Source: Tatumella morbirosei
GTDB taxonomy: Bacteria; Pseudomonadota; Gammaproteobacteria; Enterobacterales; Enterobacteriaceae
NCBI RefSeq assembly: GCF_000757425.2
Contig: NZ_JPKR02000003.1
Location: forward strand, 1,116,001 to 1,180,000
Length of the DNA stretch: 64,000 nt
Direction of reading: 5' to 3'
The translations under genes and the position numbers were made by a program. The notes beneath the pieces were generated by a model that worked only from the letters and a program-made list of their open reading frames with translations, did no database searches and was not told the DNA's origin. Position 1 is the stretch's first letter; the number at the start of each line of letters is the position of its first letter. Positions 17,069 through 28,943 of the stretch are shown one piece after another.

Positions 17069-19516
17069 TTACATCTTCACCGGGCTGATTTCCCAGATTT
17101 TCTCTGCATATTCGCTGATGGTACGATCGGACGAGAAATACCCCATATTGGCGATATTCAGTAAGGTCCGGCGTGACCATTCATCTTTTTGCAGATACAG
17201 TTCATCGACTTTATCCTGGGTATCAACATAGCTACGGTAGTCGGCCAGCAACTGATAATGGTCCCCCAGGTTGACCAGGCTGTCGAACAGATTATGATAA
17301 CGTTTTGGTTCTGACGGACTGAAGGTGCCGGTCGCAATCTGCGTCAGTACCCGGTGCAGTTCGGGATCTTTATCATAATAATCATGTGGGTTATAACCAT
17401 TTTTCCGCAGATCTTCGACCTGCGGTGTGGTGTTACCAAAAATAAAGATATTATCTTCACCCACATGCTCCAGCATTTCGACGTTGGCCCCGTCCAGGGT
17501 TCCGATGGTCAACGCACCATTCAGGGCGAACTTCATATTACTGGTCCCGGAAGCTTCGGTTCCTGCCAGAGAGATCTGCTCTGACAGATCCGCAGCCGGG
17601 ATGATCAACTGTGCCAGACTGACGCTGTAATTAGGAATAAACACTACTTTCAGTTTTTCACGGGTACGGGGATCATTGTTAATCACCGTGGCAACATCGT
17701 TGATCAGGTGGATAATCTGTTTAGCTGCATAATAGGCCGAGGCCGCTTTACCGGCAAAAATCACGGTACGTGGTACCACTTCCGCCTCCGGATCATCGAT
17801 AATGCGGTTGTAGCGGGTGATAACATGCAGCACATTCAGCAACTGACGTTTGTACTCGTGAATACGTTTAATCTGCACATCGAACAGACTGTGTGGATCG
17901 ATCACTATTTCCAGTTTATCGGCGACGTAACCTGCCAGCCGCTTTTTATTGTCGTGTTTAGCTTTCTGCAGAGCCTGTAAAAAGCTTGGATAATCAATAT
18001 CCTGTTTCAGTTCTTCCAACTGGCTTAAGTCGGTACGCCAGTGATGGCCAATGGCATCGTCCAGCAGATCGGAGAGCGGCTTATTGGCCAGCGCCAGCCA
18101 GCGACGCGGTGTTACCCCGTTGGTCATATTCAGGAAACGATCCGGGTGAAGCCGCGCGAAATCGGCAAACAAAGACTGTACCATCAGGTCGGAGTGCAGT
18201 GCAGAGACCCCGTTCACCTTATGGCTGGCCACCACCGCCAGCCAGGCCATACGAACACGGCGGCCATTGTTCTCGTCAATGATCGATACGCGACGTTTCA
18301 GGTCATCGTCACCCGGGACTTTCTCTTCCACTTCATTAAGGAAATATTCATTAATTTCAAAAATGATCTGCAGATGACGCGGCAGAATTTTCCCCAGCAT
18401 ATCGACCGGCCACGTCTCCAGCGCTTCGCTCATCAGGGTGTGGTTAGTATATGAAAAAACTTTGCTGACCGTATCCCAGGCTTTTTGCCAGCTAAATTTA
18501 TGCTCATCAATCAGCAGTCGCATCAGTTCAGGAATCGACAGTACCGGATGGGTATCATTCAGGTGAATGGCGACTTTATCCGCCAGATTATCGTAGGTCT
18601 GATGAGTGCGATGATGTCGCTTAAGAATATCCTGTACCGTCGCCGATACCAGGAAATACTCCTGGCGCAAACGTAGTTCCCGCCCCGAATAAGTCGAGTC
18701 GTCCGGGTAGAGTACCCGTGACACGTTCTCGGAATGGTTTTTATCTTCCACCGCAGCAAAATAGTCACCCTGATTAAATTTACCCAGGTTAATTTCGTTA
18801 CTGGCCTGAGCCCCCCACAACCGCAGGGTATTGGTGGCATCAGTATCAAATCCCGGGATCACCTGGTCATAAGCCACCGCGACAATTTCTTCGGTTTCCA
18901 GCCAGCGGGTTTTAGAACCTTCGTGTTGCAAACGGCCACCGAACCGGACTTTATAGCGGGTACTGTAGCGCTGGAACTCCCACGGGTTACCATACTCCAG
19001 CCAGTAATCCGGAGATTCGGCCTGTTGACCATCAACAATTTTCTGGGCAAACATCCCGTATTCATAACGAATCCCGTAGCCCCCGCCCGGTAAGCCAAGG
19101 GTGGCCAGTGAATCAAGGAAACAGGCCGCCAGACGGCCTAAACCACCATTCCCCAGCCCCGGGTCATTTTCCTCATCGATCAGGTCTTCGAGGTCCAATC
19201 CCATCTCATCTAACGCTTTATTGATGTCATCGTACAACCCCAGTGCCAGAAGCGCGTTGGACAAGGTACGACCAATCAGAAACTCCATTGATAAGTAATA
19301 GACTTTGCGCACATCCTGAGACTGTTGCGCCCGGTTAGATTTAAGCCAGCGTTCGACCATCCTGTCACGCACCGCAAACAGCGTGGCATTTAGCCAGTCA
19401 TGCTTCGTCGCGATGGCTGGATCTTTACCGAGAATAAACATGAGCTTGTAAGCAATGGAATGCTTAAGCGCATCCACACTGACAGTTGGGGCGTTATAAA
19501 TAAACGGTGATGTCAT
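17069..19516 (-). CDS. glgP: Glycogen phosphorylase
   Basis: The 815-residue product is the same length as E. coli GlgP and collinear with it. It releases glucose-1-phosphate from the non-reducing ends of glycogen. The pyridoxal-phosphate lysine lies in [14 protein letters not shown] near residue 660, and the family stretch [18 protein letters not shown] is intact. The frame is open to 19552, but the ATG at 19516 ([11 protein letters not shown]) matches the known N-terminus and follows AAGGAA. It is the last gene of the glgBXCAP operon, 67 nt after glgA. Confidence 0.97.
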   Translation of the reverse strand: MTSPFIYNAPTVSVDALKHSIAYKLMFILGKDPAIATKHDWLNATLFAVRDRMVERWLKSNRAQQSQDVRKVYYLSMEFLIGRTLSNALLALGLYDDINKALDEMGLDLEDLIDEENDPGLGNGGLGRLAACFLDSLATLGLPGGGYGIRYEYGMFAQKIVDGQQAESPDYWLEYGNPWEFQRYSTRYKVRFGGRLQHEGSKTRWLETEEIVAVAYDQVIPGFDTDATNTLRLWGAQASNEINLGKFNQGDYFAAVEDKNHSENVSRVLYPDDSTYSGRELRLRQEYFLVSATVQDILKRHHRTHQTYDNLADKVAIHLNDTHPVLSIPELMRLLIDEHKFSWQKAWDTVSKVFSYTNHTLMSEALETWPVDMLGKILPRHLQIIFEINEYFLNEVEEKVPGDDDLKRRVSIIDENNGRRVRMAWLAVVASHKVNGVSALHSDLMVQSLFADFARLHPDRFLNMTNGVTPRRWLALANKPLSDLLDDAIGHHWRTDLSQLEELKQDIDYPSFLQALQKAKHDNKKRLAGYVADKLEIVIDPHSLFDVQIKRIHEYKRQLLNVLHVITRYNRIIDDPEAEVVPRTVIFAGKAASAYYAAKQIIHLINDVATVINNDPRTREKLKVVFIPNYSVSLAQLIIPAADLSEQISLAGTEASGTSNMKFALNGALTIGTLDGANVEMLEHVGEDNIFIFGNTTPQVEDLRKNGYNPHDYYDKDPELHRVLTQIATGTFSPSEPKRYHNLFDSLVNLGDHYQLLADYRSYVDTQDKVDELYLQKDEWSRRTLLNIANMGYFSSDRTISEYAEKIWEISPVKM

Positions 19517-19583
19517 AGCGTTGTATTCCTTGATGCTGGTGTGCAGTTTCACAAATCAAACAGGTAAAGGTCGCCGCTAACCG

Positions 19584-21032
19584 TCATTGAAATTCTGTGC
19601 CGGTTAAACGCTGATAAAGTTGCTGGTAGACTCGTGCAGCCACCGACCAGCTAAAATCCTGACGCATTGCATGGCGCTGAACATTGCGCCAGTGGCGTGG
19701 GCGGTTCCACAACACAAAAGCACGGCGGATAGCATTACTGATGGCCTTACCATTACTCTCCTCAAACACAAAACCACTGGCCGTGTTATCCGCCAGATTT
19801 TCGATAGCACAATCCACAACGGTATCCGCCAGCCCCCCGGTACGTCTGACCAGAGGCAGAGTGCCGTATTTCAGTCCGTATAACTGAGTCAGTCCGCAGG
19901 GTTCAAAACGACTGGGGACCATAATCACATCTGCCCCGGCCATAATCCGGTGTGAAAACGCTTCGTGATAGCCCAGCTGCACCCCGACCTGACCGGGGTG
20001 TTCCGCCGCCGCTGCCAGAAATGCCTGCTGTAGTGGTACATCACCAGCGCCCAGTAATACCAGTTGCCCGCCCTGGGAAAGCAACTCCGGTAGTCCTTCC
20101 AATACTAAATCTAATCCTTTCTGGCTGGTCAGCCGACTGACCACTGCAAACAGTAGCCGTGAACTGTCAGTGTCCAGTCCCATCGTCCGTTGCAGCGATG
20201 TTTTATTTTGTGCTTTAGACTGCAAATGCTCAGCGTTGTAGCGCGCAGTAAGCAATGGGTCATTGTCCGGGTCCCAAATATCCTCATCCACACCATTCAG
20301 AATTCCGGTCAGCCGGCCCTGGAACTGACGTTCTGAGAGCAGAGATTCCATCCCATAACCAAATTCCGGTCGGGTAATCTCCCGCGCATAGGTCGGGCTG
20401 ACTGTCGTTATATGGTCGGAATAAAACAGACCGGCTTTCAGAAATGAGATCTGCCCGTAAAATTCCAGACCATGCATCCTGAAGAAATCATCCGGTAGCC
20501 ACAACTGATGTAAATGATGAGCATAAAACAGCCCCTGATAGGCCAGATTATGAACCGTAAACACAGTCTTCACCGGGTACCCGCGTGCCGCAATGTAGGC
20601 AGAGGCCAGCCCGGCGTGCCAGTCATGGGAGTGCACCACTTCCGGTCGCCATAAATAATCAGCCCCACCTGCCAGTTCACAAGCCACCCAACCAAGCACC
20701 CCAAAACGCAGATGGTTATCCCCATAGGCATTTAACGACTGATCATGGTACGGACTACCCGGCCGGTCATATAAACCGGGGGCATCAATAATATAGATGC
20801 CCACCCCCTGAAAAGTGCCGTAGCGCAATTCAACATATCCGGCAAAGGTATCAATACCCGTAACCCGGTGGGTTTCTCCCAGCCCTTTTTTGATATCCGG
20901 AAAGCCCGGAATCAGGACACGAACATCGTCACCACCAGCAATCTGTGCCGCAGGTAATGCCCCGGCAACATCAGCCAGACCACCGGTTTTGAGTAGAGGA
21001 AACAGCTCGGAACAAACATGTAATATTCGCAT
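19584..21032 (-). CDS. glgA: Glycogen synthase (ADP-glucose)
   Basis: A 482-residue GT5 glycosyltransferase that extends alpha-1,4-glucan chains from ADP-glucose. The N-terminal KTGGLADV motif (residues 15-22) for ADP-glucose binding and the C-terminal [16 protein letters not shown] and [10 protein letters not shown] motifs are intact. The frame is open to 21101, but the ATG at 21032 ([14 protein letters not shown]) follows AGGAG and aligns with E. coli GlgA. It sits 75 nt after glgC. Confidence 0.97.
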   Translation of the reverse strand: MRILHVCSELFPLLKTGGLADVAGALPAAQIAGGDDVRVLIPGFPDIKKGLGETHRVTGIDTFAGYVELRYGTFQGVGIYIIDAPGLYDRPGSPYHDQSLNAYGDNHLRFGVLGWVACELAGGADYLWRPEVVHSHDWHAGLASAYIAARGYPVKTVFTVHNLAYQGLFYAHHLHQLWLPDDFFRMHGLEFYGQISFLKAGLFYSDHITTVSPTYAREITRPEFGYGMESLLSERQFQGRLTGILNGVDEDIWDPDNDPLLTARYNAEHLQSKAQNKTSLQRTMGLDTDSSRLLFAVVSRLTSQKGLDLVLEGLPELLSQGGQLVLLGAGDVPLQQAFLAAAAEHPGQVGVQLGYHEAFSHRIMAGADVIMVPSRFEPCGLTQLYGLKYGTLPLVRRTGGLADTVVDCAIENLADNTASGFVFEESNGKAISNAIRRAFVLWNRPRHWRNVQRHAMRQDFSWSVAARVYQQLYQRLTGTEFQ

Positions 21033-21107
21033 TGGAGCTCCTGATTTGTCTCGCGTCAGCCAATCCGCATGGCGCGTTGTACAGTAATCCGGCGGGTACA
21101 CCGCGCG

Positions 21108-22385
21108 TTATAATTTTTCCAGCATTCTGCGGGTAACCAGCACAATACCGCTTTCCGTGCGGTAAAAACGGCGACTGTCTTCTTCGGCATTCTCACCGAT
21201 AACCATGCCTTCGGGGATCTGGCAGGCGCGGTCAATAATGCAATGGCGCAAACGACAGGATCGGCCAATCACCACATCAGGTAACAGGATGCTGGTATCA
21301 ATATTGCAAAATGAGTTGATCCGGACACGTGAAAATAAAACCGAATTCACCACTTCCGATCCGGAAACAACACATCCTCCGGAGACCAGCGAATTCAGCG
21401 TCATTCCATGCCGACCGGAACGATCCTGAACAAATTTTGCCGGTGGCAGAGGTTCCATATGGGTGCGGATCGGCCAGTGACTGTCATACATATCCAGCTC
21501 TGGTGTCACAGAGGCCAGATCGAGGTTTGCCCTCCAGTAAGCATCCAGCGTACCAACATCACGCCAGTAAGGCGGCAGATCATCGCTGGATGTCACACAA
21601 GAGAGACTAAAAGAATGCGCCCGGGCTTTACCTTCCCGCGTAATAAGCGGGATGATATCTTTGCCAAAATCATGGCTGGATTTTTCATTTGCCATATCCT
21701 GTTCCAGTAGGCGGAACAGATAAGCGGCGTTAAAAATATAGATCCCCATACTGGCCAGCGATTTATCCGGCTGTCCGGGAATACCCGGCGGATCTGCTGG
21801 TTTTTCAAGAAAAGACAGGATCAGACCATCCTGCGCGACATCCATAATGCCAAAGGCACCCGCTTCCTGCCGCGGAACTTCAATACAGGCCACGGTGCAC
21901 TCTCCGCCTTTCTCGACGTGGTCAATCAACATCCGGGAGTAATCCATTTTGTAGATATGGTCACCGGCCAGCACCACAATATATTCCGCACGGTAGCGGC
22001 GGATAATATCCAGATTCTGGCAGATGGCATCTGCCGTGCCCCTGTACCAGTGGCCGGAACTTTGCCGTTGCTGTGCCGGCAGCAAATCAACAAATTCATT
22101 CATCTCTTCATTCAGGAAGGACCAGCCACGCTGAATATGCTGTACCAGCGTATGTGACTGATATTGAGTGATCACCCCGATTCGTCGAATACCTGAATTA
22201 AGGCAGTTTGACAGAGCAAAATCGATAATACGGAATTTGCCGCCAAAGTGGACTGCCGGCTTGGCACGGGTCGCTGTCAGCCCCTGTAATCTTGACCCTT
22301 TACCACCGGCCAGAATCAGTGCTACCGATTTTCCCGGTAACTGCCGGGCCAGCATCATGCGATCATTCATCTCTAATGTAGTCAT
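21108..22385 (-). CDS. glgC: Glucose-1-phosphate adenylyltransferase
   Basis: A 425-residue enzyme making ADP-glucose, the committed step of glycogen synthesis. The nucleotide-binding loop LAGGKGSRL (about 26-34), the activator-site region [13 protein letters not shown] and the LbH beta-helix C-terminal domain are all present. The E. coli enzyme is activated by fructose-1,6-bisphosphate and inhibited by AMP. The activator lysine in RAKPAV is retained, so similar control is expected. Its ATG overlaps the glgX stop by 4 nt. Confidence 0.97.
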   Translation of the reverse strand: MTTLEMNDRMMLARQLPGKSVALILAGGKGSRLQGLTATRAKPAVHFGGKFRIIDFALSNCLNSGIRRIGVITQYQSHTLVQHIQRGWSFLNEEMNEFVDLLPAQQRQSSGHWYRGTADAICQNLDIIRRYRAEYIVVLAGDHIYKMDYSRMLIDHVEKGGECTVACIEVPRQEAGAFGIMDVAQDGLILSFLEKPADPPGIPGQPDKSLASMGIYIFNAAYLFRLLEQDMANEKSSHDFGKDIIPLITREGKARAHSFSLSCVTSSDDLPPYWRDVGTLDAYWRANLDLASVTPELDMYDSHWPIRTHMEPLPPAKFVQDRSGRHGMTLNSLVSGGCVVSGSEVVNSVLFSRVRINSFCNIDTSILLPDVVIGRSCRLRHCIIDRACQIPEGMVIGENAEEDSRRFYRTESGIVLVTRRMLEKL

Positions 22386-24400
22386 GGCTGAATCCTTCCT
22401 GGTGTTATTGGTAGATCCCGGGTGAATACACAGACTGTTTTTGCCATAGACCGACAGGATAAGCCGTCAGCGAGGGTACGGAGAGGATTATCAAAAGGTG
22501 CAACGGCATGCCAGCTACCCGTGGGTAATGTCATATCGACGTCATTAAGTGAAGCATTGACCACCATTAACCAGCGGTCAGATAAACATATTTGCAGACA
22601 CTGCAGTCCGGGTTGCAGCCACTGATCTGTCGTCATTGGTTGTCCGTGACGGTTAAGCCACACCACATCTCCGGAACCTTCCGTCCACCAGCGATTAAGC
22701 GTGACCGCCGGAATTTTTTTTCTTAACTTAATCAGAGCACTCACATAGTCAGTCAGCGCATAATCAGCCCGTTGCCAGTTGAGCCAGCTCAGCCGGTTAT
22801 CCTGACAATAGGCATTATTATTTCCCTGCTGGCTGTGTCCGATTTCATCTCCGGCCAGCAGCATCGGTGTCCCCTGGGATAGCAGCAAGGTTGCCAGTAA
22901 AGCCCGCTGACTGAGGCGCCGTTGAACAATAACGCTGTCACTGGCCTCTGGCCCCTCAGCCCCATGATTCTGGCTGTAATTATCATCATGGCCGTCACGG
23001 TTGTTTTCACCGTTAGCATGATTATGTTTGTGGTTAAAACTGACTAAATCCTGCAGGGTAAAACCATCATGCGCCGTAATCATATTGATGGTCGCATTCG
23101 GTAATCTTCCTTCGTGTTTGAAAAGAGAGGCAGACGCGGAAAGTTTCCCGGCGAAATCGCCCATTGACAGCGTCCCGTGCAACCAAAATTTCCGCATCCC
23201 ATCCCGCCACTGGTCGTTCCACTCGGCGAAAGGCGCCGGGAAATTCCCAAGCTGATATCCCCCCGGGCCTATATCCCAGGGTTCGGCAATCAGTTTGCAA
23301 CGGCTCAACAACGGATCGGTGGTGATTGCCCGCAGCATCGGCGAGTCACTACGAAACTCCGGGGTGCGTCCCAGCAGCGGTGCCAGGTCAAAACGAAAAC
23401 CATCAATATGGAACTGTTCGACCCAGTAACGCAGGCATGACAATACCCAACCAACCACATCGTTATCTGTCAGCCGCATCGAATTACCACAACCGGTGAC
23501 ATTTTTATTCGTTCCATCCGCATTCAGCCAGTACCAACTGGTGTTGTCTAACCCGCGTTGCGAGAGTGTCGGGCCATCGATATCCAGTTCAGCGGTATGG
23601 TTAAATACCACATCCAGGATTACTTCAATCCCCGCCTGATGCAGAGCTTTCACCGCCGTTTTTAGTTCTTTGGCTGCCGAACTCCCCTGACGATGGGTGG
23701 CATAAAGGGGTTCCGGTGACCAGGCCGCCAGCAGGTTATAGCCCCAATAATTGTGCAATCCCCTGTGCTGCAACCGGGGCTCATCACAATGCTGAGCGAC
23801 CGGCAACAGTTCTACTGCAGTAATACCCAGTTTTTTGAAATGAGCCAGCATGGCAGGATGGGCGAGAGCCAGATAAGTCCCACGGATATCTTCCGGAATC
23901 TGCGGATGAAGCATAGTCAGACCACGCACATGGGACTCATAAATAACGGTCTGCCCCCACGGAGTCATCAGGGGGGTATCGTCTTCCCAGTCAAAGTGTT
24001 CGTCGGTGACCACGGATTTGGGGACCCGGTAGGCGGTATCCACCGGTTCAGGCTGGTATATACCGCCATTGAGATGGGCATCATCCTTCAGTGAGCCTTC
24101 CAGCGCCCGGGCACTGGGGTCAATCAGCAGTTTCTGACCGTTAAACCGCAGACCACGTAACGGGTCAAACGTACCGTAAGCACGATAACCATAGCGCAGA
24201 CCGGCTTTAGCCTCCGGCAAAAATCCATGCCACAGATTGCCGGTGCGGGCCGTCATCTCCAGTCTTTGTTCGTTATTTTTACTGTCAAACAGGCATAGCT
24301 CTATTTTCTCTGCAGCAGCCGAGAAAACGCAGAAATTTACCCCATTGTCCTGCAGGCTGGCACCAAAAGGATAAGGTTTGCCCGGCAACAGTACGCTCAT
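22382..24400 (-). CDS. glgX: Glycogen debranching enzyme
   Basis: 672 residues from the ATG at 24400, close to the 657 of E. coli GlgX. It is a GH13 isoamylase-type enzyme that removes the short limit-dextrin branches left by GlgP. Catalytic regions are visible: [11 protein letters not shown] (nucleophile Asp), LIAEPWDIG (acid/base Glu) and [11 protein letters not shown] (third Asp). The frame is open to 24418, but 24400 shares one base with the glgB stop (TAATG), the likely coupled start. Confidence 0.96.
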   Translation of the reverse strand: MSVLLPGKPYPFGASLQDNGVNFCVFSAAAEKIELCLFDSKNNEQRLEMTARTGNLWHGFLPEAKAGLRYGYRAYGTFDPLRGLRFNGQKLLIDPSARALEGSLKDDAHLNGGIYQPEPVDTAYRVPKSVVTDEHFDWEDDTPLMTPWGQTVIYESHVRGLTMLHPQIPEDIRGTYLALAHPAMLAHFKKLGITAVELLPVAQHCDEPRLQHRGLHNYWGYNLLAAWSPEPLYATHRQGSSAAKELKTAVKALHQAGIEVILDVVFNHTAELDIDGPTLSQRGLDNTSWYWLNADGTNKNVTGCGNSMRLTDNDVVGWVLSCLRYWVEQFHIDGFRFDLAPLLGRTPEFRSDSPMLRAITTDPLLSRCKLIAEPWDIGPGGYQLGNFPAPFAEWNDQWRDGMRKFWLHGTLSMGDFAGKLSASASLFKHEGRLPNATINMITAHDGFTLQDLVSFNHKHNHANGENNRDGHDDNYSQNHGAEGPEASDSVIVQRRLSQRALLATLLLSQGTPMLLAGDEIGHSQQGNNNAYCQDNRLSWLNWQRADYALTDYVSALIKLRKKIPAVTLNRWWTEGSGDVVWLNRHGQPMTTDQWLQPGLQCLQICLSDRWLMVVNASLNDVDMTLPTGSWHAVAPFDNPLRTLADGLSCRSMAKTVCVFTRDLPITPGRIQP

Positions 24401-26586
24401 TACATCGCCTCCCGCCACAGATACAACGTGGCCAGTGGGGGCAGTAGCAGTGAAAGCGAATATTCGCGCTGATGCATCGGTTCATCAGTAGTGATGACCT
24501 CTCCCTGATTACCAAGGTTGCTGCCACGATAATAGACAGAATCGGTATTGAGCACTTCATGGTAGCGTCCGGGTTCTGACACACCAATATGATAGTTATA
24601 ACGAACTACCGGCGTGAAGTTGCTGACCACCAACATCTCATTACCTTCGTTATCCCGACGGACAAAAGCAAAAACCGAATTTTCACTATCATCCACCACC
24701 AACCATTCAAAGCCTCGCTGATCGAAGTCCAGCTGATACATCGCCGGATGTCCGGTGTAACAGTGATTCAGGTCACGTACCAGTGACTGAACGCCTTTAT
24801 GCCAGCCTGCCGGCTCCTCCAGCAGGTGCCAGTCCAGGCTCTGGTTCACATTCCATTCCCGGCCCTGGGCAAATTCACTGCCCATAAACAGTAACTTTTT
24901 ACCCGGATGTGCCCACATATAGCCGAAGTAAGCACGCAGAGTAGCGAATTTTTGCCAGCAATCACCGGGCATTTTATCCAGCAATGAACCTTTACCATGT
25001 ACCACTTCGTCATGGGACAGCGGCAACATAAAATTTTCGGTATAGGCATAGGCCATACCGAAGGTCATCAGGTTGTGGTGATACTTGCGATATGCTGGAT
25101 CCATTTGCATATAGCGCAATGAGTCATTCATCCAGCCCATATTCCATTTGTAATGAAAGCCCAGCCCATTGTGCTCCGGCGGCAGAGTGACTCCCTGATA
25201 GTCGGTGGATTCTTCGGCCATAGTTATTGCCCCACGGGCTTCACTGCCGATGGTATGGTTGGTATAACGCAGAAAAGCGATAGCTTCGAGATTTTCGCGG
25301 CCGCCATAATAATTTGGCAGCCACTCTCCGTCCGGTCGACTGTAATCGCGATAAATCATGGAAGACACAGCGTCGACCCGCAGACCGTCTATCCCATAGC
25401 GTTCGAGCCAGTACAGAGCGTTCCCGGCCAGATAGTTACGTACTTCATTGCGGCCAAAATTATAAACCAGTGTGTTCCAGTCGCGGTGAAATCCTTCTCG
25501 GGGGTCAGCATATTCATACAGTGCCGTGCCATCGAATTGCACCAGACCGTGTGAATCAAAAGGAAAATGTCCCGGTACCCAGTCCAGGATAACGTTCAGA
25601 CCGGCTTCGTGAGCAGCATTAATAAACGCTTTAAACTCATCAGGTGAACCATAACGCCGGGTCGGAGAGTAGATACTGAGTGCCTGATATCCCCAGCTAC
25701 CATCAAACGGATGTTCGCTGACCGGCATCAACTCAATATGGGTAAACCCCATCCATTTAGCATAAGAAACCAGTTGTTCGGCCAGTTCCCCATAACTCAG
25801 CCAGTAATTATTGTCGGTATGACGACGCCAGGATCCAAGGTGAACCTCATAGACGGAGACCGGCGAAGTCAGTGCATTTGCCTGGCGACGCAACTCAGAA
25901 GCGGGAGCTTTTTCCGGTAACCGACGAACCAGTGATGCCGTTTCCGGCCGCATTTGGGTTTCCAGAGCGTAAGGGTCGGCACGCAGACTGGTATTCCCAT
26001 GGCAGTCAATAATCTCGAATTTATATAACTGCCCTTCCTGTACCGCTGGAACAAACAGTTCCCAGATACCATTTTCCCGGCGCAACCGCATCGGATGACG
26101 ACGGCCATCCCAAAAGTTGAATTCTCCGACGACGGATACCCGCTGTGCATTCGGGGCCCATACAGCGAAGGTGACGCCCGGTACCTCATCATAGACCGTC
26201 GGGTGGGCACCGAGCACTTCGTAAGGACGCAGATGGTTACCTTCAGCCAGCCACCAGGCATCCATATCCTGAATCAGGGTGCCAAAACGGTAAGGATCAT
26301 CGAGCAAATGGGTATCATCGCCCCAGCGAACCTCAAGTTGATAACGAAACGTTTTCTTTCGGCGCGGAATCACTCCAATAAATACCCCACCATCATCATA
26401 ACGTTGGAGTTCAGCCACCCGACTTTGTTTTTTGGAGTCGATAACCCACACCTGATCGGCATCGGGTAACAAGGCACGCACTTCTACACTGGCCGCCACC
26501 AGATGCATTCCCAAAAACGAAAATGGATCGGCATAGTGCCCGGAGATGATCTGACGAATAACCTGCTGGTCAGGGACTACTGGCAT
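24400..26586 (-). CDS. glgB: 1,4-alpha-glucan branching enzyme
   Basis: The 728-residue product equals the length of E. coli GlgB. It introduces alpha-1,6 branches. An N-terminal carbohydrate-binding domain (CBM48, about 120-210) precedes the GH13 barrel with [14 protein letters not shown] (nucleophile), TMAEESTDY (acid/base) and [10 protein letters not shown] (third acid). An ATG at 26595 exists but would overlap the ribosome binding site. The one at 26586 is correctly spaced from AAAGGA and gives the right length. First gene of the operon. Confidence 0.97.
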   Translation of the reverse strand: MPVVPDQQVIRQIISGHYADPFSFLGMHLVAASVEVRALLPDADQVWVIDSKKQSRVAELQRYDDGGVFIGVIPRRKKTFRYQLEVRWGDDTHLLDDPYRFGTLIQDMDAWWLAEGNHLRPYEVLGAHPTVYDEVPGVTFAVWAPNAQRVSVVGEFNFWDGRRHPMRLRRENGIWELFVPAVQEGQLYKFEIIDCHGNTSLRADPYALETQMRPETASLVRRLPEKAPASELRRQANALTSPVSVYEVHLGSWRRHTDNNYWLSYGELAEQLVSYAKWMGFTHIELMPVSEHPFDGSWGYQALSIYSPTRRYGSPDEFKAFINAAHEAGLNVILDWVPGHFPFDSHGLVQFDGTALYEYADPREGFHRDWNTLVYNFGRNEVRNYLAGNALYWLERYGIDGLRVDAVSSMIYRDYSRPDGEWLPNYYGGRENLEAIAFLRYTNHTIGSEARGAITMAEESTDYQGVTLPPEHNGLGFHYKWNMGWMNDSLRYMQMDPAYRKYHHNLMTFGMAYAYTENFMLPLSHDEVVHGKGSLLDKMPGDCWQKFATLRAYFGYMWAHPGKKLLFMGSEFAQGREWNVNQSLDWHLLEEPAGWHKGVQSLVRDLNHCYTGHPAMYQLDFDQRGFEWLVVDDSENSVFAFVRRDNEGNEMLVVSNFTPVVRYNYHIGVSEPGRYHEVLNTDSVYYRGSNLGNQGEVITTDEPMHQREYSLSLLLPPLATLYLWREAM

Positions 26587-27083
26587 AGCGTTCATCCTTT
26601 GATAATTAAATCAGCTATTCAAAATCAGTCTGTCGGCCCGGGCCAGTTTTCCCTGTTGCCGGAAAGTCTTCCTGACATTGGCCGATGAACAGATAATCCA
26701 AAAGAATCGCCTTTTGCAGCATTCTGTTAACAAATATCAGCAAAAACACCACTCTCCCGGACCTCCGACAACAATCCTGTTTGTGCCGGAAATCACCGCT
26801 TACACAGTTAATCATAGACAAGGATTGGTAAAACCAACGCCAGATCGCGAAGAAAGTTAAGTAAAGATTTTGTTAGCACTTTTGGCCAAAAAAACCGGCC
26901 GCAGTGAATAAAAAGATTAGGAAAAAACGCCCGGATCAAACTTCTGGCACCGGGAGAGGTATTATCGGTAAAACGAAATAAGAGGACGTGACAAATAAGG
27001 CATAAGTCGCAGGCAGTTCCACTGGCACTGCCTCAGGTAACCGCCTGACTGTCTGTATTTCCCTGACTGTGCATGTTGGGGAA
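26587..27083. other. Upstream region of the glg operon and 3' side of the SorC-type gene
   Basis: About 500 bp that must carry the glgB promoter. No reading frame is supported. A hairpin with perfect 7-bp arms (27011-27017 and 27027-27033, AGGCAGT and ACTGCCT) lies downstream of the SorC-type gene, without a T tract. I could not identify a CRP or PhoP type site with confidence. Confidence 0.4.
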
Positions 27084-28046
27084 TTACTGACTCATACTGA
27101 GTATTGATCGCACATTACGTGCACTGGTGGCAATAATGTCAATGGCTCCGGTGCGCAATGCCCCCATGATGGCCATTGCTTTGGTATTTTCTGCAGCGAT
27201 CGCAATAACACACGGGATCTGTCTTAGTTCTTCGACATTCAGACCTATCACCCGGTTATCCATGACTGTGTTGACATGTTCGCCGCGGGCATTAAAAAAG
27301 TCATATCCGGCAATATCCCCGATCACCCCCTGAGTCAGGCTGGCATCGTTAATTTCCTGTGGGGTGAACCAACCGAGTTTGACCATATAGCTGTCTTCAT
27401 TCATGTCGCCAATACCGACCAGAGCAATATCCGCTTTACGGCCGCGATCCAAAGTCTCTTTGATTGTACCGTTTTGCAACAATAACTCTTTAAGCTGTAT
27501 ATTTTCGACATAGGCTGGGGCATACAGCGACTCACTACTGCCACCAAACTTTTTCGATAATAAACGACTGATATGGTCAGCATTGATGATATCTCCCGGT
27601 CGATGTGTGCCGCCAATACCACAAATAAACCGACAATCTTTTGGCTGAATGGTCCCTGATGATTCAGCAACAGCAGCAACATTACGCCCCTGCCCGACGG
27701 CAACCACCATGTTGTCTTTCAGTACATTATTAAGATGTGCTGAGACCAGAGCGGCGACCTGACGTCGTTGTTCTTCTTCATCATTATGATCCAGGGCAAT
27801 CAGGGCCCGGGTCACAGGAAAACGCTCTTTGAGCTGTTTTTCAAGCTGAGTACTAAAAACAGGATGGTAGCGGACGTTAATTTCAACAATCCCCTCCTCT
27901 TTAGCTTTTTTCAGCAATCTTCCGACTTTGATTCGTGAGAAACCGAACTTATTGGCAATTTCTTCCTGAGTCACTTCGTCGCAGTAATAAGCTACTGCAA
28001 TTTCGGTCAGTAATTCATAGTCCCTGGACATACCTGATTTTTCCAT
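27084..28046 (-). CDS. SorC/DeoR-type sugar-binding transcriptional regulator (EryD-like)
   Basis: A 320-residue protein with an N-terminal helix-turn-helix (about 12-55; TQEEIANKFGFSRIKVGRLL) and a C-terminal SorC sugar-phosphate-binding domain (about 60-315, with GIGDMNEDSYMVKLGWF and GDIAGYDFFNARGEHV). This architecture includes EryD, the erythritol repressor. It is the third gene of the minus-strand unit after the kinase and the TIM-like isomerase, 126 nt from the latter. It probably controls both divergent units of the cluster through the repeats in 30695-31027. Confidence 0.9.
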   Translation of the reverse strand: MEKSGMSRDYELLTEIAVAYYCDEVTQEEIANKFGFSRIKVGRLLKKAKEEGIVEINVRYHPVFSTQLEKQLKERFPVTRALIALDHNDEEEQRRQVAALVSAHLNNVLKDNMVVAVGQGRNVAAVAESSGTIQPKDCRFICGIGGTHRPGDIINADHISRLLSKKFGGSSESLYAPAYVENIQLKELLLQNGTIKETLDRGRKADIALVGIGDMNEDSYMVKLGWFTPQEINDASLTQGVIGDIAGYDFFNARGEHVNTVMDNRVIGLNVEELRQIPCVIAIAAENTKAMAIMGALRTGAIDIIATSARNVRSILSMSQ

Positions 28047-28172
28047 CCGCCAGTTTCTCCATTCAACAAAAGTGTTTAAAGGGTGAACATATGCGTGAAG
28101 TATAACAGAGATGATGCGCTTTCAGACAATGAAAGCGCAGTACGTCGGAGTACAATACCGCGGCCCAACTGA

Positions 28173-28943
28173 TTACTTTTTGCTGAGGATTTGCCCTGCT
28201 TCTGCCAGAATCTCACCAAAGGCAGAAGGCTGATGCGCAAAACGTCCCAGGAAAATGCCGTCTACATCCGGCCATAACCGACTGAGCAGCCCGGGACCGG
28301 CACTGCCACCATAAATGACCTGACACTGACGGCCATATTTCTCATGAAGATGGTTACGTAGCGTCTTACAGACAAAACGAATATAGCCGTCACTGGCTGG
28401 CTTTTCGGCACCAATTGCCCACTGAGGTTCCCAGGCAAAAATAGTTGCCGGCAAAGGCTCACCTGCAAAAGCTACCAGTAGTTCATCGACCTGCTGAATA
28501 GCGATACCTGCAGCCTGCTGCGGACTGACTTCCAGCTCCTCACCAATACAAATAACCGGTGTTAACTGGCTGGCGTAGGATCTCGCAATTTTTTGCTGAA
28601 TAAGTTCAGTAGTTTCAGCAAAGTAACGACGGCGTTCGGCATGACCGATTTCGGCATAACGTCCCCCCATCTCACTGACCATTTCTGACGAATTCTCGCC
28701 GGTCCATGCCCCCTGAGGTGCGCCACAGATGTTCTGCGCACCGGTCGCCATTGGCGTACCCGAGAAACATTGCAGCGCACTTTCCAGTGCCGGGGTGGCA
28801 GGGAAAGTGAACAACTCCAGCTGTGCCAGCAGTTCCGGAGACTGTTGTTGTAAAATTTCCGCTACCTGGCGACACCACTGGCGGGTTTGCTGGTAACCAA
28901 AATAGGTTTTATGGCTGGTGCCAATCACCATATTTACTGACAT
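28173..28943 (-). CDS. Triose-phosphate-isomerase homologue, probable L-erythrulose-1-phosphate isomerase
   Basis: 256 residues of the TIM family with all three catalytic residues: Lys in GTSHKTYFG (Lys12), His in AEIGHAERR and Glu in FAWEPQWAIG. The altered loops (GTSHKTYFG, GHAERR) are those of the paralogue used in erythritol and threitol pathways (EryH/LerI), not of housekeeping TpiA. That paralogue converts L-erythrulose-1-phosphate to D-erythrulose-4-phosphate. The start overlaps the kinase gene by 10 nt and has the ribosome binding site GGGGAGCAGG. Assignment is from family and context. Confidence 0.82.
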   Translation of the reverse strand: MSVNMVIGTSHKTYFGYQQTRQWCRQVAEILQQQSPELLAQLELFTFPATPALESALQCFSGTPMATGAQNICGAPQGAWTGENSSEMVSEMGGRYAEIGHAERRRYFAETTELIQQKIARSYASQLTPVICIGEELEVSPQQAAGIAIQQVDELLVAFAGEPLPATIFAWEPQWAIGAEKPASDGYIRFVCKTLRNHLHEKYGRQCQVIYGGSAGPGLLSRLWPDVDGIFLGRFAHQPSAFGEILAEAGQILSKK